A stretch of DNA of 64,000 bases from Nitrospira lenta (GTDB lineage: Bacteria > Nitrospirota > Nitrospiria > Nitrospirales > Nitrospiraceae). Location: contig NZ_OUNR01000012.1 in NCBI RefSeq assembly GCF_900403705.1, forward strand, positions 372,001 through 436,000. The letters run 5' to 3'. The notes beneath the pieces are model-generated. The model had not been told where the DNA came from and searched no databases. It saw only the letters and a list, made by a program, of their open reading frames with translations. How positions within the stretch are numbered: the stretch's first letter is position 1; every line of letters begins with the position of its first letter. A program made the translations under genes and the position numbers. Below are positions 1 to 10,100 of this stretch, one piece after another.

Positions 1-369
1 GTACTCTTTGACATCTTCCCCGTGGTTGCCTTCATTACTGGTGAGGCCGAAGAGGCGCTCCTTCAAAATAGGGTCCTGTCCGTTCCAGAGGGCGACGGCG
101 AAACAGATCATTTGATGGCGGTCGCAGATGCCCGCGATTCCGTCCTCGTTCCAGCGGTAGGCTCGTGATCTGGCATGATCGTGCGGGAAGGATTCCCACG
201 CGGTGCCGTGTGGGCTGTAATCTTCGCGTACGGTGCCCCAGGCTCGTTCACTTAAATAGGGGCCCCAGCGTTTCCAATGGCGCTGACGCTGGGTGTCTTC
301 ATCAAGGCGGTGTTGCTCGGCGAGGAGCGGAGATGAGGAACTCGGCGGGGGCTGGGGAGATGAGGCCAT
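1..369 (-). CDS. GH63/MGH1-like glucosidase, N-terminal part (runs off left edge)
   Basis: The reverse strand reads without a stop from an ATG at 369 to base 1, giving 123 residues that continue outside the window. The reading contains [20 protein letters not shown], then [20 protein letters not shown] and [20 protein letters not shown]. These are the strongly conserved N-terminal blocks of the large bacterial glucosidases annotated as GH63 or MGH1-like. Family members are usually several hundred residues longer, so only the first part is visible. The first ~20 residues are a Ser/Pro-rich tail with no homology signal. Substrate cannot be told from this part; an alpha-glucoside or trehalose/glycogen-type substrate is only a family-level guess. 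Confidence 0.85.
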   Translation of the reverse strand, partial: MASSPQPPPSSSSPLLAEQHRLDEDTQRQRHWKRWGPYLSERAWGTVREDYSPHGTAWESFPHDHARSRAYRWNEDGIAGICDRHQMICFAVALWNGQDPILKERLFGLTSNEGNHGEDVKEY

Positions 370-481
370 ACGACTCCTTCGGTCACAACAGTATGAAGCT
401 AGAGTCGGTCGATTTCGAAAATTACTGTAGTAACCTAATCCCCAATACTACCGGCCGTCAATCGGCGGCCTGGGCGATCGC

Positions 482-868
482 TCAGGTGAACGCGGGGCGG
501 TCAAGGGAGCGGAGGAAGCGAGTCCAGATGACCTGGTCGAGTTGCTGATGGGCACGTATGGGAAGGCGGATGAATTCAACGCCGAACATGCAGCCTTTGA
601 CCCAGCGGATTTTGCCGAGTTCAATCGCCAGGGAGGGTGCTTGATCAGGCATCAAGACATGGAGTCGCACATAGCTGCCGGAGAGGACGGTGCGATCGCA
701 GGCGATCGCGCAGCCGGAAGCGGACAGGTCCGTCAAGATGCCTTCGCCGACAAAAGGAGCACCACCAAACACGACGGGGTAGGTGACGGGAAAGCGATCC
801 GTGGAGCGGGCCTGGAGAGCGTGAATCATGTGGTACCCTGTGTGATCCTCAACAGGGTAGCGGTTCAT
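482..868 (-). CDS. PilZ domain protein
   Basis: A 128-residue single-domain protein. It has the two signatures of c-di-GMP-binding PilZ domains: an RxxxR block (RSTDR, about residues 21-25) and a downstream DLSASG (D/NxSxxG) about 27 residues later. The rest fits the small PilZ beta-barrel, ending with a short helix. It may sense c-di-GMP made by diguanylate cyclases such as the one at 4496-5464. A second in-frame ATG at 832 would remove 12 residues and keep both motifs. It lies 50 bp downstream of the secretin on the same strand, so the two may be co-transcribed. The output partner is unknown. Confidence 0.8.
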   Translation of the reverse strand: MNRYPVEDHTGYHMIHALQARSTDRFPVTYPVVFGGAPFVGEGILTDLSASGCAIACDRTVLSGSYVRLHVLMPDQAPSLAIELGKIRWVKGCMFGVEFIRLPIRAHQQLDQVIWTRFLRSLDRPAFT

Positions 869-918
869 ACAGCGGTCTACTACCCCTCAGAGGAGGGGCC
901 TGGGGAAGGCTCCGTCGG

Positions 919-2478
919 TCAGGGGGTCTTGTGAGCAGGTTCGATGGGGATTGGCGCAGGTTGCTCAAGGCGTTCGATGACGTCTTGTTTTAAACGCGTG
1001 GGTTCTTCGATCCGGTTATCGCGCTGAATGATCGTGAGTTCTTTCGCTTTCCGTTGGCTCAGCTCGGCAATATCGTTTTCGTCACGGATCAGATGCGGGG
1101 TGAGGAAGACGAGCAGGTTGAGTTTTTCTGTCTGTTTGCTTTGGTAGCGGAAGAGCCACCCCAGCCATGGAATGTCTCCGAAGAACGGCACCTTCCGTTC
1201 GCTGAGCGTAACGTTGTCTCGAACGAGTCCTCCCACCACGATGGTTTGGTTGTCCCTTGCAATGGTGGTGGTTTCCATTGAGCGTTTGGTGGTCGTAGGG
1301 CCGACCGGGATGGACGCGGTGCCCGATCCGATCGTCTGGGCAACATTCTCGGCGATGGCAGTGATTTCCTGCTTGAGTTCCAGGCGGATCAGATCATCTT
1401 CCAGGACCTGCGGGGTCAATTCCAGTGTGACGCCGACGTCTTTGCGCTCAATGGTCACCAACGTTCCTCCGGTGATGCCTTGAGCTTGCCCGGTCGGAAA
1501 CGGACGGTTTTCACCGACGACGATTTTGGCTTTCTGGTTATCGGCGGCCAATACCTGCGGGGTCGAAAGTATATTTGTGTCGGTGAGGCTCATCAGCAAG
1601 TTGAGAAACGCCCGGACGTTGATGGTGTTGAGAACGGTGACGGAACCACCTGAGGCCACGCCGCTGATGGTTTGAGCGATGGCGGCTAGGTCTTCCGGAG
1701 CGCGATTGAACCCTGCAATGCCTTGCATCGCACCTGATTTGCCGGCGCCGATGACCTGCAAGGGATCGGTTCCGATCTGTCGGAGGCGATCAACCTGCAC
1801 TTCCAGGATCACGGCCTCAACGAAGACTTGTTTTCTGCGGGTGTCCAAATCACGAATGACCGATTGGATCCGGCTATAGGCCGATTTGGTGGCGCTGACT
1901 ACGATGGAATTGGTGGCTTTGTCGGCAAACACTTGGACGGGAGCTTCAAATTCCGTCAGGGGGCGCAGGGGCGGCCTGGCACCGGGGGCTGTTTGCGCGA
2001 CCGTTTGGGATCGGGCGACGAGGTTGGTCAGGACCGCCGCCAGATCGGTTGCGTTGGCATGCTTGAGTTTATAGACGTAGACGCCGCGCTCAGGAGGGAG
2101 TTCTCCCATCGGCACGATCTGATAGACGCTGCCCTTGGGAACGACGGCAATCCGGCTGACCTCCAGAGCCGCCACAAACATGCTGTAGGCCTGATCCGGT
2201 GTGACTTTGGTCGGCGAGAACACCGAAATCTTTCCGCCCAACTTCTTGATCGCCTCGTCCAAGACGAAATTTTTGCCGGTCAATTCACTGATGAAGCGAA
2301 CAAAAACAGGAATCTCAACCTCGTTGAAGTCGAGGGTGATTTTATTGGAAGCGGACGCAGCGGTTTCTGCGTGGCTTATCGTGGGAAACGGCCCAGCAGA
2401 GAGCACTGCTGCCACCACAAGCCATGAATATTTTAAGGGAATGCGCCGGTGCGCATGCAACGATCGATCAGTCAGCAC
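919..2478 (-). CDS. Secretin, GspD/PilQ type (short, orphan)
   Basis: A 519-residue protein with an N-terminal signal sequence (about residues 14-37), an N0-type domain beginning at KITLDFNEVEIPVFVRF, an N1-type domain around VYVYKLKHANATDLAAVL, and a complete C-terminal secretin domain. The latter includes the VEAVILEV strand, TPQVLAADNQKAKIVVG and the closing VPFFGDIPWLGWLFR block typical of GspD and PilQ. It should form an outer-membrane channel. It is shorter than usual GspD (about 650-700), with fewer N-repeats. No GspE/F/G or PilM-P genes are next to it, so its partners must be elsewhere. The GTG start at 2478 follows a GAGG-type ribosome binding site. Confidence 0.88.
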   Translation of the reverse strand: MLTDRSLHAHRRIPLKYSWLVVAAVLSAGPFPTISHAETAASASNKITLDFNEVEIPVFVRFISELTGKNFVLDEAIKKLGGKISVFSPTKVTPDQAYSMFVAALEVSRIAVVPKGSVYQIVPMGELPPERGVYVYKLKHANATDLAAVLTNLVARSQTVAQTAPGARPPLRPLTEFEAPVQVFADKATNSIVVSATKSAYSRIQSVIRDLDTRRKQVFVEAVILEVQVDRLRQIGTDPLQVIGAGKSGAMQGIAGFNRAPEDLAAIAQTISGVASGGSVTVLNTINVRAFLNLLMSLTDTNILSTPQVLAADNQKAKIVVGENRPFPTGQAQGITGGTLVTIERKDVGVTLELTPQVLEDDLIRLELKQEITAIAENVAQTIGSGTASIPVGPTTTKRSMETTTIARDNQTIVVGGLVRDNVTLSERKVPFFGDIPWLGWLFRYQSKQTEKLNLLVFLTPHLIRDENDIAELSQRKAKELTIIQRDNRIEEPTRLKQDVIERLEQPAPIPIEPAHKTP

Positions 2479-2678
2479 GCAGCCTCAATAAGAGAGTGGG
2501 TCAATGGAAGGGGGATCCCTTTGACATGCAAGCTATCACACGAAGGCGGGTGAGACAACCGGAGCGGGGGTTTTGAACAGCGAGATTGCCGGTAAGAAGA
2601 TGGAGGGCTATATGGCGCAATGATCTCTCGGCTTGAGAAGGAGTGTCTTGTTTGGTTCGTGCTGTGTGGCCGCAACCG

Positions 2679-3419
2679 TCAGTGGGGCCCGCTTTCTCCG
2701 TCGGTGAAGGTGGCTGGCACCGCAGAGGCTATTGTTCCATTACGAAACTCATCTGGCTGGTGCTCAGGATTCATCCTCGTGGGCGAGGGGCAGAGCTTGC
2801 CGCGTGCCGCGCTCATCGCCAATGACTTTCCGAAGTTTTCAGCCACGGCATGTTTGAGCAAGAGCCAGAGATCATCATCAAGGTCACTGTATCCTTCGAT
2901 AAGTGTGAGGAGTTCGGCTAAAGGGTGGCGACCTTGAGCCAGCGCGGTGACGTCCGGATGGAGCTCAGGGCCAGCGTGGTCGTGAATGGCCTCACGCAAG
3001 GCGCGTGATTTGGCTTGGCTCTCGCTGAGCGGCGCGAAGTCCGGTTGGTCACGGTGTACGAGTGAGAGCAGTCGATCCAGCACGGTCAATGCTCGCATGC
3101 GCGCCTTTTCTTGTTGCGCGCGTTTGCGTTGGGCTTCTGCGGCCATTTGCAGCAGCGCCTCAAGCTCCTTCATCGACCCGATCTCTTCTGCGGCGGCATT
3201 CGGAGTTTCCGACATCAGGCCGACGAGTTCGATCGCCCGAGCTCTGAGGTCGGTGAAGTTCCGGCGGGACGCGGCGATTTCCTCAATCAAACTTTCCGAC
3301 GGAAGCACGCCGGTGGTTCTGACTTGCTCGGCCACTTCCGAGAGCCGTTGCCCCAGGTGCTCAAAACTTTTTGTGACGAGAGAAAAATCCTGCAGGAGAT
3401 CAGTGTGCGCTGTGTCCAT
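2679..3419 (-). CDS. Hypothetical protein, helical
   Basis: I do not recognise the family. The protein (246 residues from the chosen start) is mostly charged helix, with heptad-like stretches around residues 5-40 and 85-125 (rich in Ala, Glu, Arg, Gln), and a disordered Ser/Pro/Thr tail. No signal peptide or membrane segment is seen, so it is probably cytoplasmic. Two ATGs compete. The one at 3425 directly abuts the GGGAGG ribosome binding site, while the one at 3419 sits about seven bases from it, so 3419 is preferred. It lies 200 bp upstream of the secretin on the same strand; a functional link is possible but not shown. Confidence 0.6.
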   Translation of the reverse strand: MDTAHTDLLQDFSLVTKSFEHLGQRLSEVAEQVRTTGVLPSESLIEEIAASRRNFTDLRARAIELVGLMSETPNAAAEEIGSMKELEALLQMAAEAQRKRAQQEKARMRALTVLDRLLSLVHRDQPDFAPLSESQAKSRALREAIHDHAGPELHPDVTALAQGRHPLAELLTLIEGYSDLDDDLWLLLKHAVAENFGKSLAMSAARGKLCPSPTRMNPEHQPDEFRNGTIASAVPATFTDGESGPH

Positions 3420-4025
3420 GGACATCCTCCCTTGGGTAAATGGTCAATTCGGTAAGACGCTGCGATGTTCGGCATTTCTGGATTCGGAGTCCACATCTGC
3501 GCTCATATGGACTGACGGGATCATTTGGTCATAGCCGTGCCGCAGAGCCAAGAATTGGGAATCAAGTGTCCGAATAAGAACAACAGAGAAATCAAATGAG
3601 GGATTGAGCCAATCGGCTGAGCGGCTCAATCTGTTGGAACGGTCAGACATGCATGTGTGCCATGTGAGGGTGCAACGCACACTACTCATATATAGCCGGG
3701 CCATCATTGTCCATATGTGGCGGCCAGTCAATACATCTCTTTGATTATTATGGCTCTATCCTGCACTCCCAAACGACCCTAGGTATAAAAGAAATCGCGT
3801 TGGGTATACGGGGGGTACGATGGCGTTCAGTAGGGGAAGTAAGTGAGGAAGAGGAGCATTCGAGCAAGCAGGGGCATTCTAGATGAACCAGTGGCACGGA
3901 ACCTGCGATCTTGTGCTCGACAAGAAAATTCGTGACCAGATGGCGTGCTCGGATGAATTGGGCTCATGGATTGTCTGTAATCACCCGATAGATAGAGGAA
4001 CGTGGAAAATACGAAGGCATAAATC
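3420..4025. other. Intergenic region without a convincing gene
   Basis: About 600 bp between the divergently oriented genes at 3419 (minus) and 4026 (plus). It is AT-richer than its surroundings and should contain promoters for both. A TATAAA hexamer at 3784-3789 has no good -35 partner. Short open frames here have poor composition and no family resemblance. I see no RNA gene or repeat. Confidence 0.5.
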
Positions 4026-4415
4026 ATGGACTCTCAGCGGCTTCAAACAAAAGTTCAGGCGTTTGCCCACCGGCTTCTTGAGGAAGCCAATGGGGATCCT
4101 GTTCGAGCACTCGGACTTTTAGTTCTGGTGTTGGAAGATTCCGAGCTGGAGTCGGCAGATCATGCCCACCGGTTGGTCGCGGAAGTTCGAAAAGTCCTCC
4201 TTCCTCAAGACTTTTCCGAAGTCGGTCAGCCGGTTCAACATCTTGCCGGAGATCCATCATGGGAAGGTGTTCAGCACTGTCTGCGTTGTGGAAAAGTATT
4301 ATGTAAGAGCGCCGCGAATCAGGAAGGCGGGACGACCTATCCGTCCGGGTATGTCTATGAAGTAGGTTCGCGCTTTACCATCGAGGATTGTGATGAGTTC
4401 GAGCCCTGCCAGTAA
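4026..4415 (+). CDS. Hypothetical protein with CxxC-like cysteines
   Basis: A 129-residue protein that I do not recognise. The N-terminal ~60 residues form an amphipathic helical region (LLEEANGDPVRALGLLVLVL). The C-terminal half holds HCLRCGKVLC, a possible metal-binding or redox Cys cluster, and ends in an acidic FTIEDCDEFEPC. Composition and codon use look like real coding sequence, although the ribosome binding site (AAGG) is weak. It stands alone between divergent and convergent neighbours. Confidence 0.5.
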   Translation: MDSQRLQTKVQAFAHRLLEEANGDPVRALGLLVLVLEDSELESADHAHRLVAEVRKVLLPQDFSEVGQPVQHLAGDPSWEGVQHCLRCGKVLCKSAANQEGGTTYPSGYVYEVGSRFTIEDCDEFEPCQ

Positions 4416-4495
4416 CGTGTCGCTGTGCCTTCTCGCCATTGTCTCGATCCAATCACTAGTACTCGAAACATCGGATGCAGGCCCGCTGATTTGAG

Positions 4496-5464
4496 CTAAG
4501 CGGCCTCATCCTTTGCGACGGCGTCGGTTCCGCGCTGGTCCTTTACAAACACGCTTCCCTTGTGGGCTTTCGCGAGCTTTTTCAGCTCAGATGCGATCTT
4601 GCTGACATCGCCGGGATGATCGATCGGGTGGTGGCTGTTTGTCACGACCGCAATCGATAAGCTCATCATGGGGAATTGTTCGTGGTTCCCTTTTCGGTCG
4701 ACGGAATCGATATAGCCTTGCAGCCGATCGTCGCGATCGTAAAAATCAGGAATCACTAGGTCGAACCGTTTAATCACGGTTTCGCAAATCGCGTCGATAT
4801 GATCGGGGTGGCTCATAAAGACAAAGTCATCGCCGCCCACATGGCCCACGAACCCTTCTATTCCGGCACGTTCACCGACGACTGTCGTGAGAATACGACA
4901 GGCTACCACCAGTACCTCGTCCCCCCGACCGTATCCATACCGGTCATTGAACGACTTGAAATTGTCGACATCAAGATACGCCAACGCGAAGGGTTTGCCG
5001 CTCTCAATGCGGGCGGTCGTTTCGAATAGGATACTCGTGTTGCCGGGAAGTCGGGTGAGCGGGTTGGCGTCCAGCGACCGGGTCAACCGACTTAAACAGA
5101 GACGCACGCGGTGGACGATTTCATCCGGGCGATAGGGGAGGCAGATATAGTCATCGACGTCGACGCTGCCCCAGTCGACATCGTTGAGGCGAATGTCACG
5201 AATCAACACGATCAATGGCAGTCGTCCGAGAAAGGGATCGTTCTTAAGATGTCGGGTGAGAGATTCTACCGATCGGCCGCTCGTTCCTTCAGCTGCCAGG
5301 ATGACGTGGGGGGGATTGTGGACAAGCTCGTGCAGCGCGATGGTGGTGAGATCTCCGCCAGCTACCTGAAAGCCGGCTTTGGTGAGGATGCCGGAAAGGA
5401 TGGCGATTTCGCCAGGATCGTTGTGAAGTATCAGGACGCGCTGGGTTGCCGTGGGCTTCGTCAT
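4496..5464 (-). CDS. GGDEF protein with degenerate receiver domain
   Basis: A 322-residue protein. Residues 1-125 have the receiver fold of two-component regulators. The phospho-acceptor Asp is replaced (VILAAEG, Ala at about 57-58), and the conserved Lys is Leu (DDYICLPYRPDEI), so it is unlikely to be switched by phosphorylation. Residues 130-310 form a GGDEF domain with LDVDNFKSFND and the signature GGDDF at 210-214. Glu-to-Asp in the third acidic position leaves cyclase activity uncertain. No clear RxxD inhibitory site is seen. It is the last gene of a three-gene operon with four-base overlaps (HDOD protein and small partner upstream). Confidence 0.88.
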   Translation of the reverse strand: MTKPTATQRVLILHNDPGEIAILSGILTKAGFQVAGGDLTTIALHELVHNPPHVILAAEGTSGRSVESLTRHLKNDPFLGRLPLIVLIRDIRLNDVDWGSVDVDDYICLPYRPDEIVHRVRLCLSRLTRSLDANPLTRLPGNTSILFETTARIESGKPFALAYLDVDNFKSFNDRYGYGRGDEVLVVACRILTTVVGERAGIEGFVGHVGGDDFVFMSHPDHIDAICETVIKRFDLVIPDFYDRDDRLQGYIDSVDRKGNHEQFPMMSLSIAVVTNSHHPIDHPGDVSKIASELKKLAKAHKGSVFVKDQRGTDAVAKDEAA

Positions 5465-6297
5465 AGGTAGTCATCGATCGCAAGGAATTCTTCTGAAGCT
5501 CTGGAGATGCAGCCTGCCAGCGATTCCGTATCGAGCCCGACCAAATCCCAGGCCTGCCGGGAGAGGGGCGGAACCCATTCGTCGCCGGGGTGTCCGCAGG
5601 CCATCCCTTTGACCAGCACGTCCGCGACGTGTACGACGGCTGTTTGCAGCTGGGCATCCTGTGCCGCTCCCGGTTGGTGGTGGAAGAGAATCGGTTCGCG
5701 CAATGTGGCAGGCAGATGCCAGGCGTTGGCCAGCCAGCCGCCGACATCGGCGTGAGATACTTCATACAGATCTTGTTCAACGAGCATCATCGGGCGATCG
5801 CCGGATGGATTGGCGGTCTTGATCTTTTTCCCCACATCCGGCCATTTCACATACAGAATGACTTTACCGATGTCATGAAGCAATCCCGCAACGAAGACTT
5901 CTTCGACATTCTTCATCTCCAACCGTTTACCCAGGAGTTGTGCGGTAATGGCGACCCCCAATGAATGTCGCCAGAGCTGATCCAGCCCGGCATCTTTCAT
6001 GATGTCGTGCGCAGTCGCACAGAGGGTCAACCCTTTGACTACGTTGAGTCCCAACACGACGACGGCGTGGGGAACCGACGCGATGCGTGAGGGAAATCCG
6101 TAAAAAGGTGAATTGGCTAGCCGCAACACCTTTGCCGCGAGGACCTGGTCTTTCTCGATCAGGGAGCCGATCTCCTCTGCGGACACGTTTGGCCGTCCGA
6201 TCATGGAGGCGAGCTTTTGCACGACGTGCGGTAACGTCGGCAAGTCGCCAAGTTGTTCAATGCGGTTTCGAAAGTCGGTCGCCGCTGATGGACTCAT
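5461..6297 (-). CDS. HDOD domain signalling protein
   Basis: A 278-residue protein consisting of one HDOD domain. It starts with the typical LGDLPTLPHVVQKLASMI, followed by EEIGSLIEKDQVLAAKVLRLANSPFYGF in pieces, and contains LLHDIGKV. The HD pair is kept, but the full set of metal ligands of HD-GYP phosphodiesterases is not evident. HDOD proteins act in signal transduction, often with c-di-GMP enzymes. Here its stop overlaps the start of the GGDEF protein by four bases, and its own start overlaps the gene before it by four bases, so the three are translationally coupled. Confidence 0.88.
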   Translation of the reverse strand: MSPSAATDFRNRIEQLGDLPTLPHVVQKLASMIGRPNVSAEEIGSLIEKDQVLAAKVLRLANSPFYGFPSRIASVPHAVVVLGLNVVKGLTLCATAHDIMKDAGLDQLWRHSLGVAITAQLLGKRLEMKNVEEVFVAGLLHDIGKVILYVKWPDVGKKIKTANPSGDRPMMLVEQDLYEVSHADVGGWLANAWHLPATLREPILFHHQPGAAQDAQLQTAVVHVADVLVKGMACGHPGDEWVPPLSRQAWDLVGLDTESLAGCISRASEEFLAIDDYL

Positions 6298-6629
6298 GAT
6301 GCAGGCGCCCCTTTCTCAAGATCGGCTGTTCCATGGGTACTGTGAAGATGTTCTCGCAGAGCCGCGAGAATGGTCTGTTGAAGCGGATCTTGGCCTACGT
6401 GCCGAAAGCGATGTTCCAGCTCAACCTCCAGCTCCGCCAGCGTTTTGCCTCCGGCCGAGCCAGCCTCGCCCTCAACAAAGACGGATGGGAGGTCCAGCTT
6501 CTTGAACCGCGCGATCATCACGTCATCCAGGATGGCCCCTTCAGCAACGACCGGCAGTCCCGCGGAGTTCGTGACCGGCTTCGCGAGGACCATTCCCGGT
6601 AATAATTCGGTCAGTATCACTCGTTTCAT
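6294..6629 (-). CDS. Small conserved partner of the HDOD/GGDEF operon
   Basis: A 111-residue protein, first gene of the operon, with a good GGAG ribosome binding site. The N-terminus (LTELLPGMVLAKPVTNSAG) resembles the short beta-rich segment found before HD-GYP domains (DUF3391-like: the 'G-M-x-L-A-x-x-V' pattern) and ends in a charged helical half (residues 65-105). It contains no catalytic motif. It probably works together with the HDOD protein; that is inferred from the overlap only. Confidence 0.7.
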   Translation of the reverse strand: MKRVILTELLPGMVLAKPVTNSAGLPVVAEGAILDDVMIARFKKLDLPSVFVEGEAGSAGGKTLAELEVELEHRFRHVGQDPLQQTILAALREHLHSTHGTADLEKGAPAS

Positions 6630-7115
6630 CAGAAAATTCTCCGAGTTCCAATATCGTCACAACACTCCCGTCCTCTCAGGGCAAGGAAGCAAGAGAGAGG
6701 AATGAGACACATCCACTCCGTGCCTCTCTTATCGGATCTTGTGCTCCATTTCTGAAGGTTTGCACTGCTTCTTGTGTTTTAGAGGGACTTTGGAGGGACG
6801 ATGTTTGGTGCATGATTTGATGAATTAAGGATGGAGTCGGCAGGAACTCGTCATCTCGATCGCCGTAACAGAATTCCGCCATTCCGTTCAAAAATGGTGA
6901 ATTGATCAAGAGCCGAAGAGAGAGACCTTTGGCCAGGTGTCAGTAATTCAACGGGTTGTGCGCAGGAACATTTGAAGTAGAGGGGGGCACCTAGCTTGCA
7001 GTCTCGTGGGCGGTTTGGCTCCCAGGTGCGGAATAATCGGCGAGAATATTCGATTGGTCCAAATCAGCCACCAGTACGGCTTATAACCCTGTTGTGATCT
7101 GCTAGAGTTACTATC
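6630..7115. other. Intergenic region without a convincing gene
   Basis: About 490 bp between the divergent genes at 6629 (minus) and 7116 (plus). One possible hairpin is visible: an AAGAGAGG arm around 6690 pairs with CCTCTCTT around 6722, with a loop of over 20 bases. No good promoter pair, RNA gene or coding region could be supported. Confidence 0.4.
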
Positions 7116-10100
7116 GTGCGTGCTGATAAGAAAATTCCGCTCAAAGCCGACAAGAAGGTTCCATCCCGTAGTCACAAGCGGGGTGTGATCGGATACAGCA
7201 AGAAGTCCGCTCTTCTCGAAGATGCCATTACCCAAATGAATGCGGGGAAGTATGGCCGGTCGTCAGCCGCGCTGAAAGAATTGCTGGCGCTCGATCCTGC
7301 GAATATGGAGGCGCGGCGGCTGTTTGCCACCCTTCATCTTCGATTGGGGAGCCTGCTCCCGGCGAGGCAGGCCTTCGAATCATTGGCGAACGAGGCGCTT
7401 GAACGACAAGACTACTGGCTGGCGGAATCGTTACTCCGCGAGTATCTCGCAGCCGGTCCCCGGTGTGTCCCCTTCATTGAGAAATTGGGATCGGTCTACC
7501 AGGAAAAGGGAGATGCACTCGCCGCGTCCGAAGAGTTTGCCAAGGCGATCGACATTCTCATCGAAGACCCTGACCCTGATCGCCCTGCCTTGCCGACTGA
7601 ACTGTATGCCAAGATTCGTGAGCTAGCTCCGGCTAGTCCTCCTGCATTCCGTCTCGCATCCCATTTCGATGCACAGACAGGAGAGTTAATCGCCCGTGTG
7701 GCGATTGCGCCGAGCTTGACCCAGGATGACGCCCTAGCACCGCCTATGGCGGTTGAGTCATCGGAATCCGCAGCGCCGAGTCCATCGACCTTGCTGGCTG
7801 ACCCGGTTTCCGGCGTCATGCCGTGGGATGATGTATCAGCCGATACTTCGGTATTGTCAGCCCAGAGCGTACAACCTGATATTTCAGATCAGTTCGCTTC
7901 ATCGACAGTGGGTCCGCTTGAATCGACAGCTGAATTACCCGCCGCATCGGAGGCTGTTCCGCTTGCGGAGGAGATTTCTGCTCCAGAGGGCGCTTCTTTT
8001 GATCGAGTTCCGGTGGAATCGAGTTTGAGTCTCTCGCTCCCGATTTCAAGCAGTGAGAGCTCATCTCCGATTGCGCTTCAGGACGCAGCGCCCACCAGTC
8101 TTTCGCCAATGCATGAGGAGACAGTGGGGGCGGTTCGTGTCTCGCCGGATGTGGAATGGGGCGTGGCTTCTTTGCCAATACCCCAAGATTTTGTGCCCAC
8201 CAGTTCGAATGAGATGACTCATGTAGCTGAAGCGGTGCAGTCTTCTCAATCGGATGTGTCTGCTACGGTGTCGAGTCCCATATCGGATACTCTCGCTGCT
8301 TCATTGCCTTGCGAGCAGGTTCAGGAAGCAACCGTTGCGAGTCCTCAACCGGACAGGGAATCTCTCTCGGCGGATTTTCAGAGCGCAGAGTCCATCGTTT
8401 CGGGGGCGCAGGAAGATTCACCAATCAAGGTCATGTCTTCTGATGAGTCAGGTGGGGCGCAAGAAGAAGAGTCTTCCGTATTGGCGGGGATGGGCACAAC
8501 GCTGTCGTTAGCCACAACCGAAGAATATTCACCGGATGTGGCTTGGTCAGCACCGGACATGGCGGCTACTGAGCCGGCGAGTTCGTATTCACCGGCACCG
8601 GAGCCAGCTCAGACAATTTCTGACTTGGAGGAACAGCGGTCGGATGGACTGGCTGAGTCTGTGCCTTTACCTATGCCATGGGAGCAGGCACAGGAGTCGC
8701 CGATTCGTGTTGAAGAATTCACGCAGGAGCCTATCGTTCTGCCAGAAGCGACTCCGGATTCACTTCTGATTCAACGACAGGAAGTATCTCCCCCTGACGT
8801 CAGCGATCAGATTTCCGCGGAGGCTATCGCGCCTTCTCCCGAGCTTGGCAGCCTAGCGTCGCACGACACGCTGTCCGCTCCGACCGGCGATGTTCCGTTT
8901 TCGCCGGAGAGCCTCGCTGCTCCCGAGCCGAGTCCAAAGATCGGGGAGTTTTCGTGGGCCTCAATTTTCAACAGTGCCTGGACATTTGGCTCGTCGTCTC
9001 CGGCCCCGCACGACTCCCTCCATTATTCATCGCCGGGTGAACCATCTGAGTTTGCGGCACCAGCCATATCCCAGGAGGCTGTAGACAGGCCTATCCTCTA
9101 CGAGGAACAGACGCCGGCTATCTCCTTGGAGGTGATGTCGGAATCGGTGCCAATGTCTGCAAGTGATGTAGAGCCGGTGATCTCACGGATGCCTGAGGAG
9201 CAGGCCCACCACGCGTCCGTTACGATTCCATTCGCTGATAGTGCTCCGAGCGCACCCGATGAGGTTCTGGAAGAGTGTAGGGTTGTGCCTGTCGAGCTGC
9301 CTGAGAATGTCGTTGTTCCGGAAGAGCCGGCGGTAGCTCCTGTCTATACGGATGAACGAACGGACGCAGTCGTTTCTGTGGAGATTTCAGAATCAGTGTC
9401 CGCATCTGTCAGTCTGGCCGAGCCGGCAGTCTCGCCGATATCTTGGGACCAGGTCCAAGATACGCCTGCCCCGATTTCATCCGCTGACATTGCCATGGAT
9501 TCAGGCGACCCATTGGGGGAGCCTCCGGCGATGCCGGTTGCGCCCATCGATATTCTTGATGCAGCCGTCGCTCACGATGTTCCGCAAGTTCTTGCTCCGG
9601 TCGAAGCCCCGGCAGTCTCGCTGGATGTTCGCATCGAAGAATCTCGGTCTCTGGAGGCGGTTCCCGTTGAGTCGGCGGAGCCTGCGTTCCGTTTCAAGGA
9701 TTCCATTCGCGCCGAAGAAGGGACGCCAGCAATTGGCGAGGAGCTGCAGGCGCACCATCCAACGGTATCCGCTATACCACCGGCAGACGTACCATCGGCT
9801 GTGAGCTCGGTACTGGCCGATGACCATGCATTGGTACATTCCGAGGAGTTTCGAATCGTGTCCCAGGTCGAGCCGGCGTCTGTCGCTCAAGAATCGATCG
9901 AGCTGGACGCGCCAGTTTTGAGTGCAGCGCCAGCTCTTGCGCCCTCTCTTTCTTCGGAATCGGTTCCGCCAGTGTTGCCGCAGGAGTTGTTGCCGGTCCT
10001 GCAGACGCTGGTCGATCAACTGTCGGTGGTGACCAACACGATTCCTGCAACTTCTGCTGAGTCAAGATCTTCGGAGCGTGCTTCTGAAAGCCAAGAGGGC

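Noticed and set aside
3444-3731. 95-codon minus-strand frame between 3426 and 4025
   Set aside because: Met- and Ser-rich composition unlike neighbouring genes, no good ribosome binding site, no recognisable motif.
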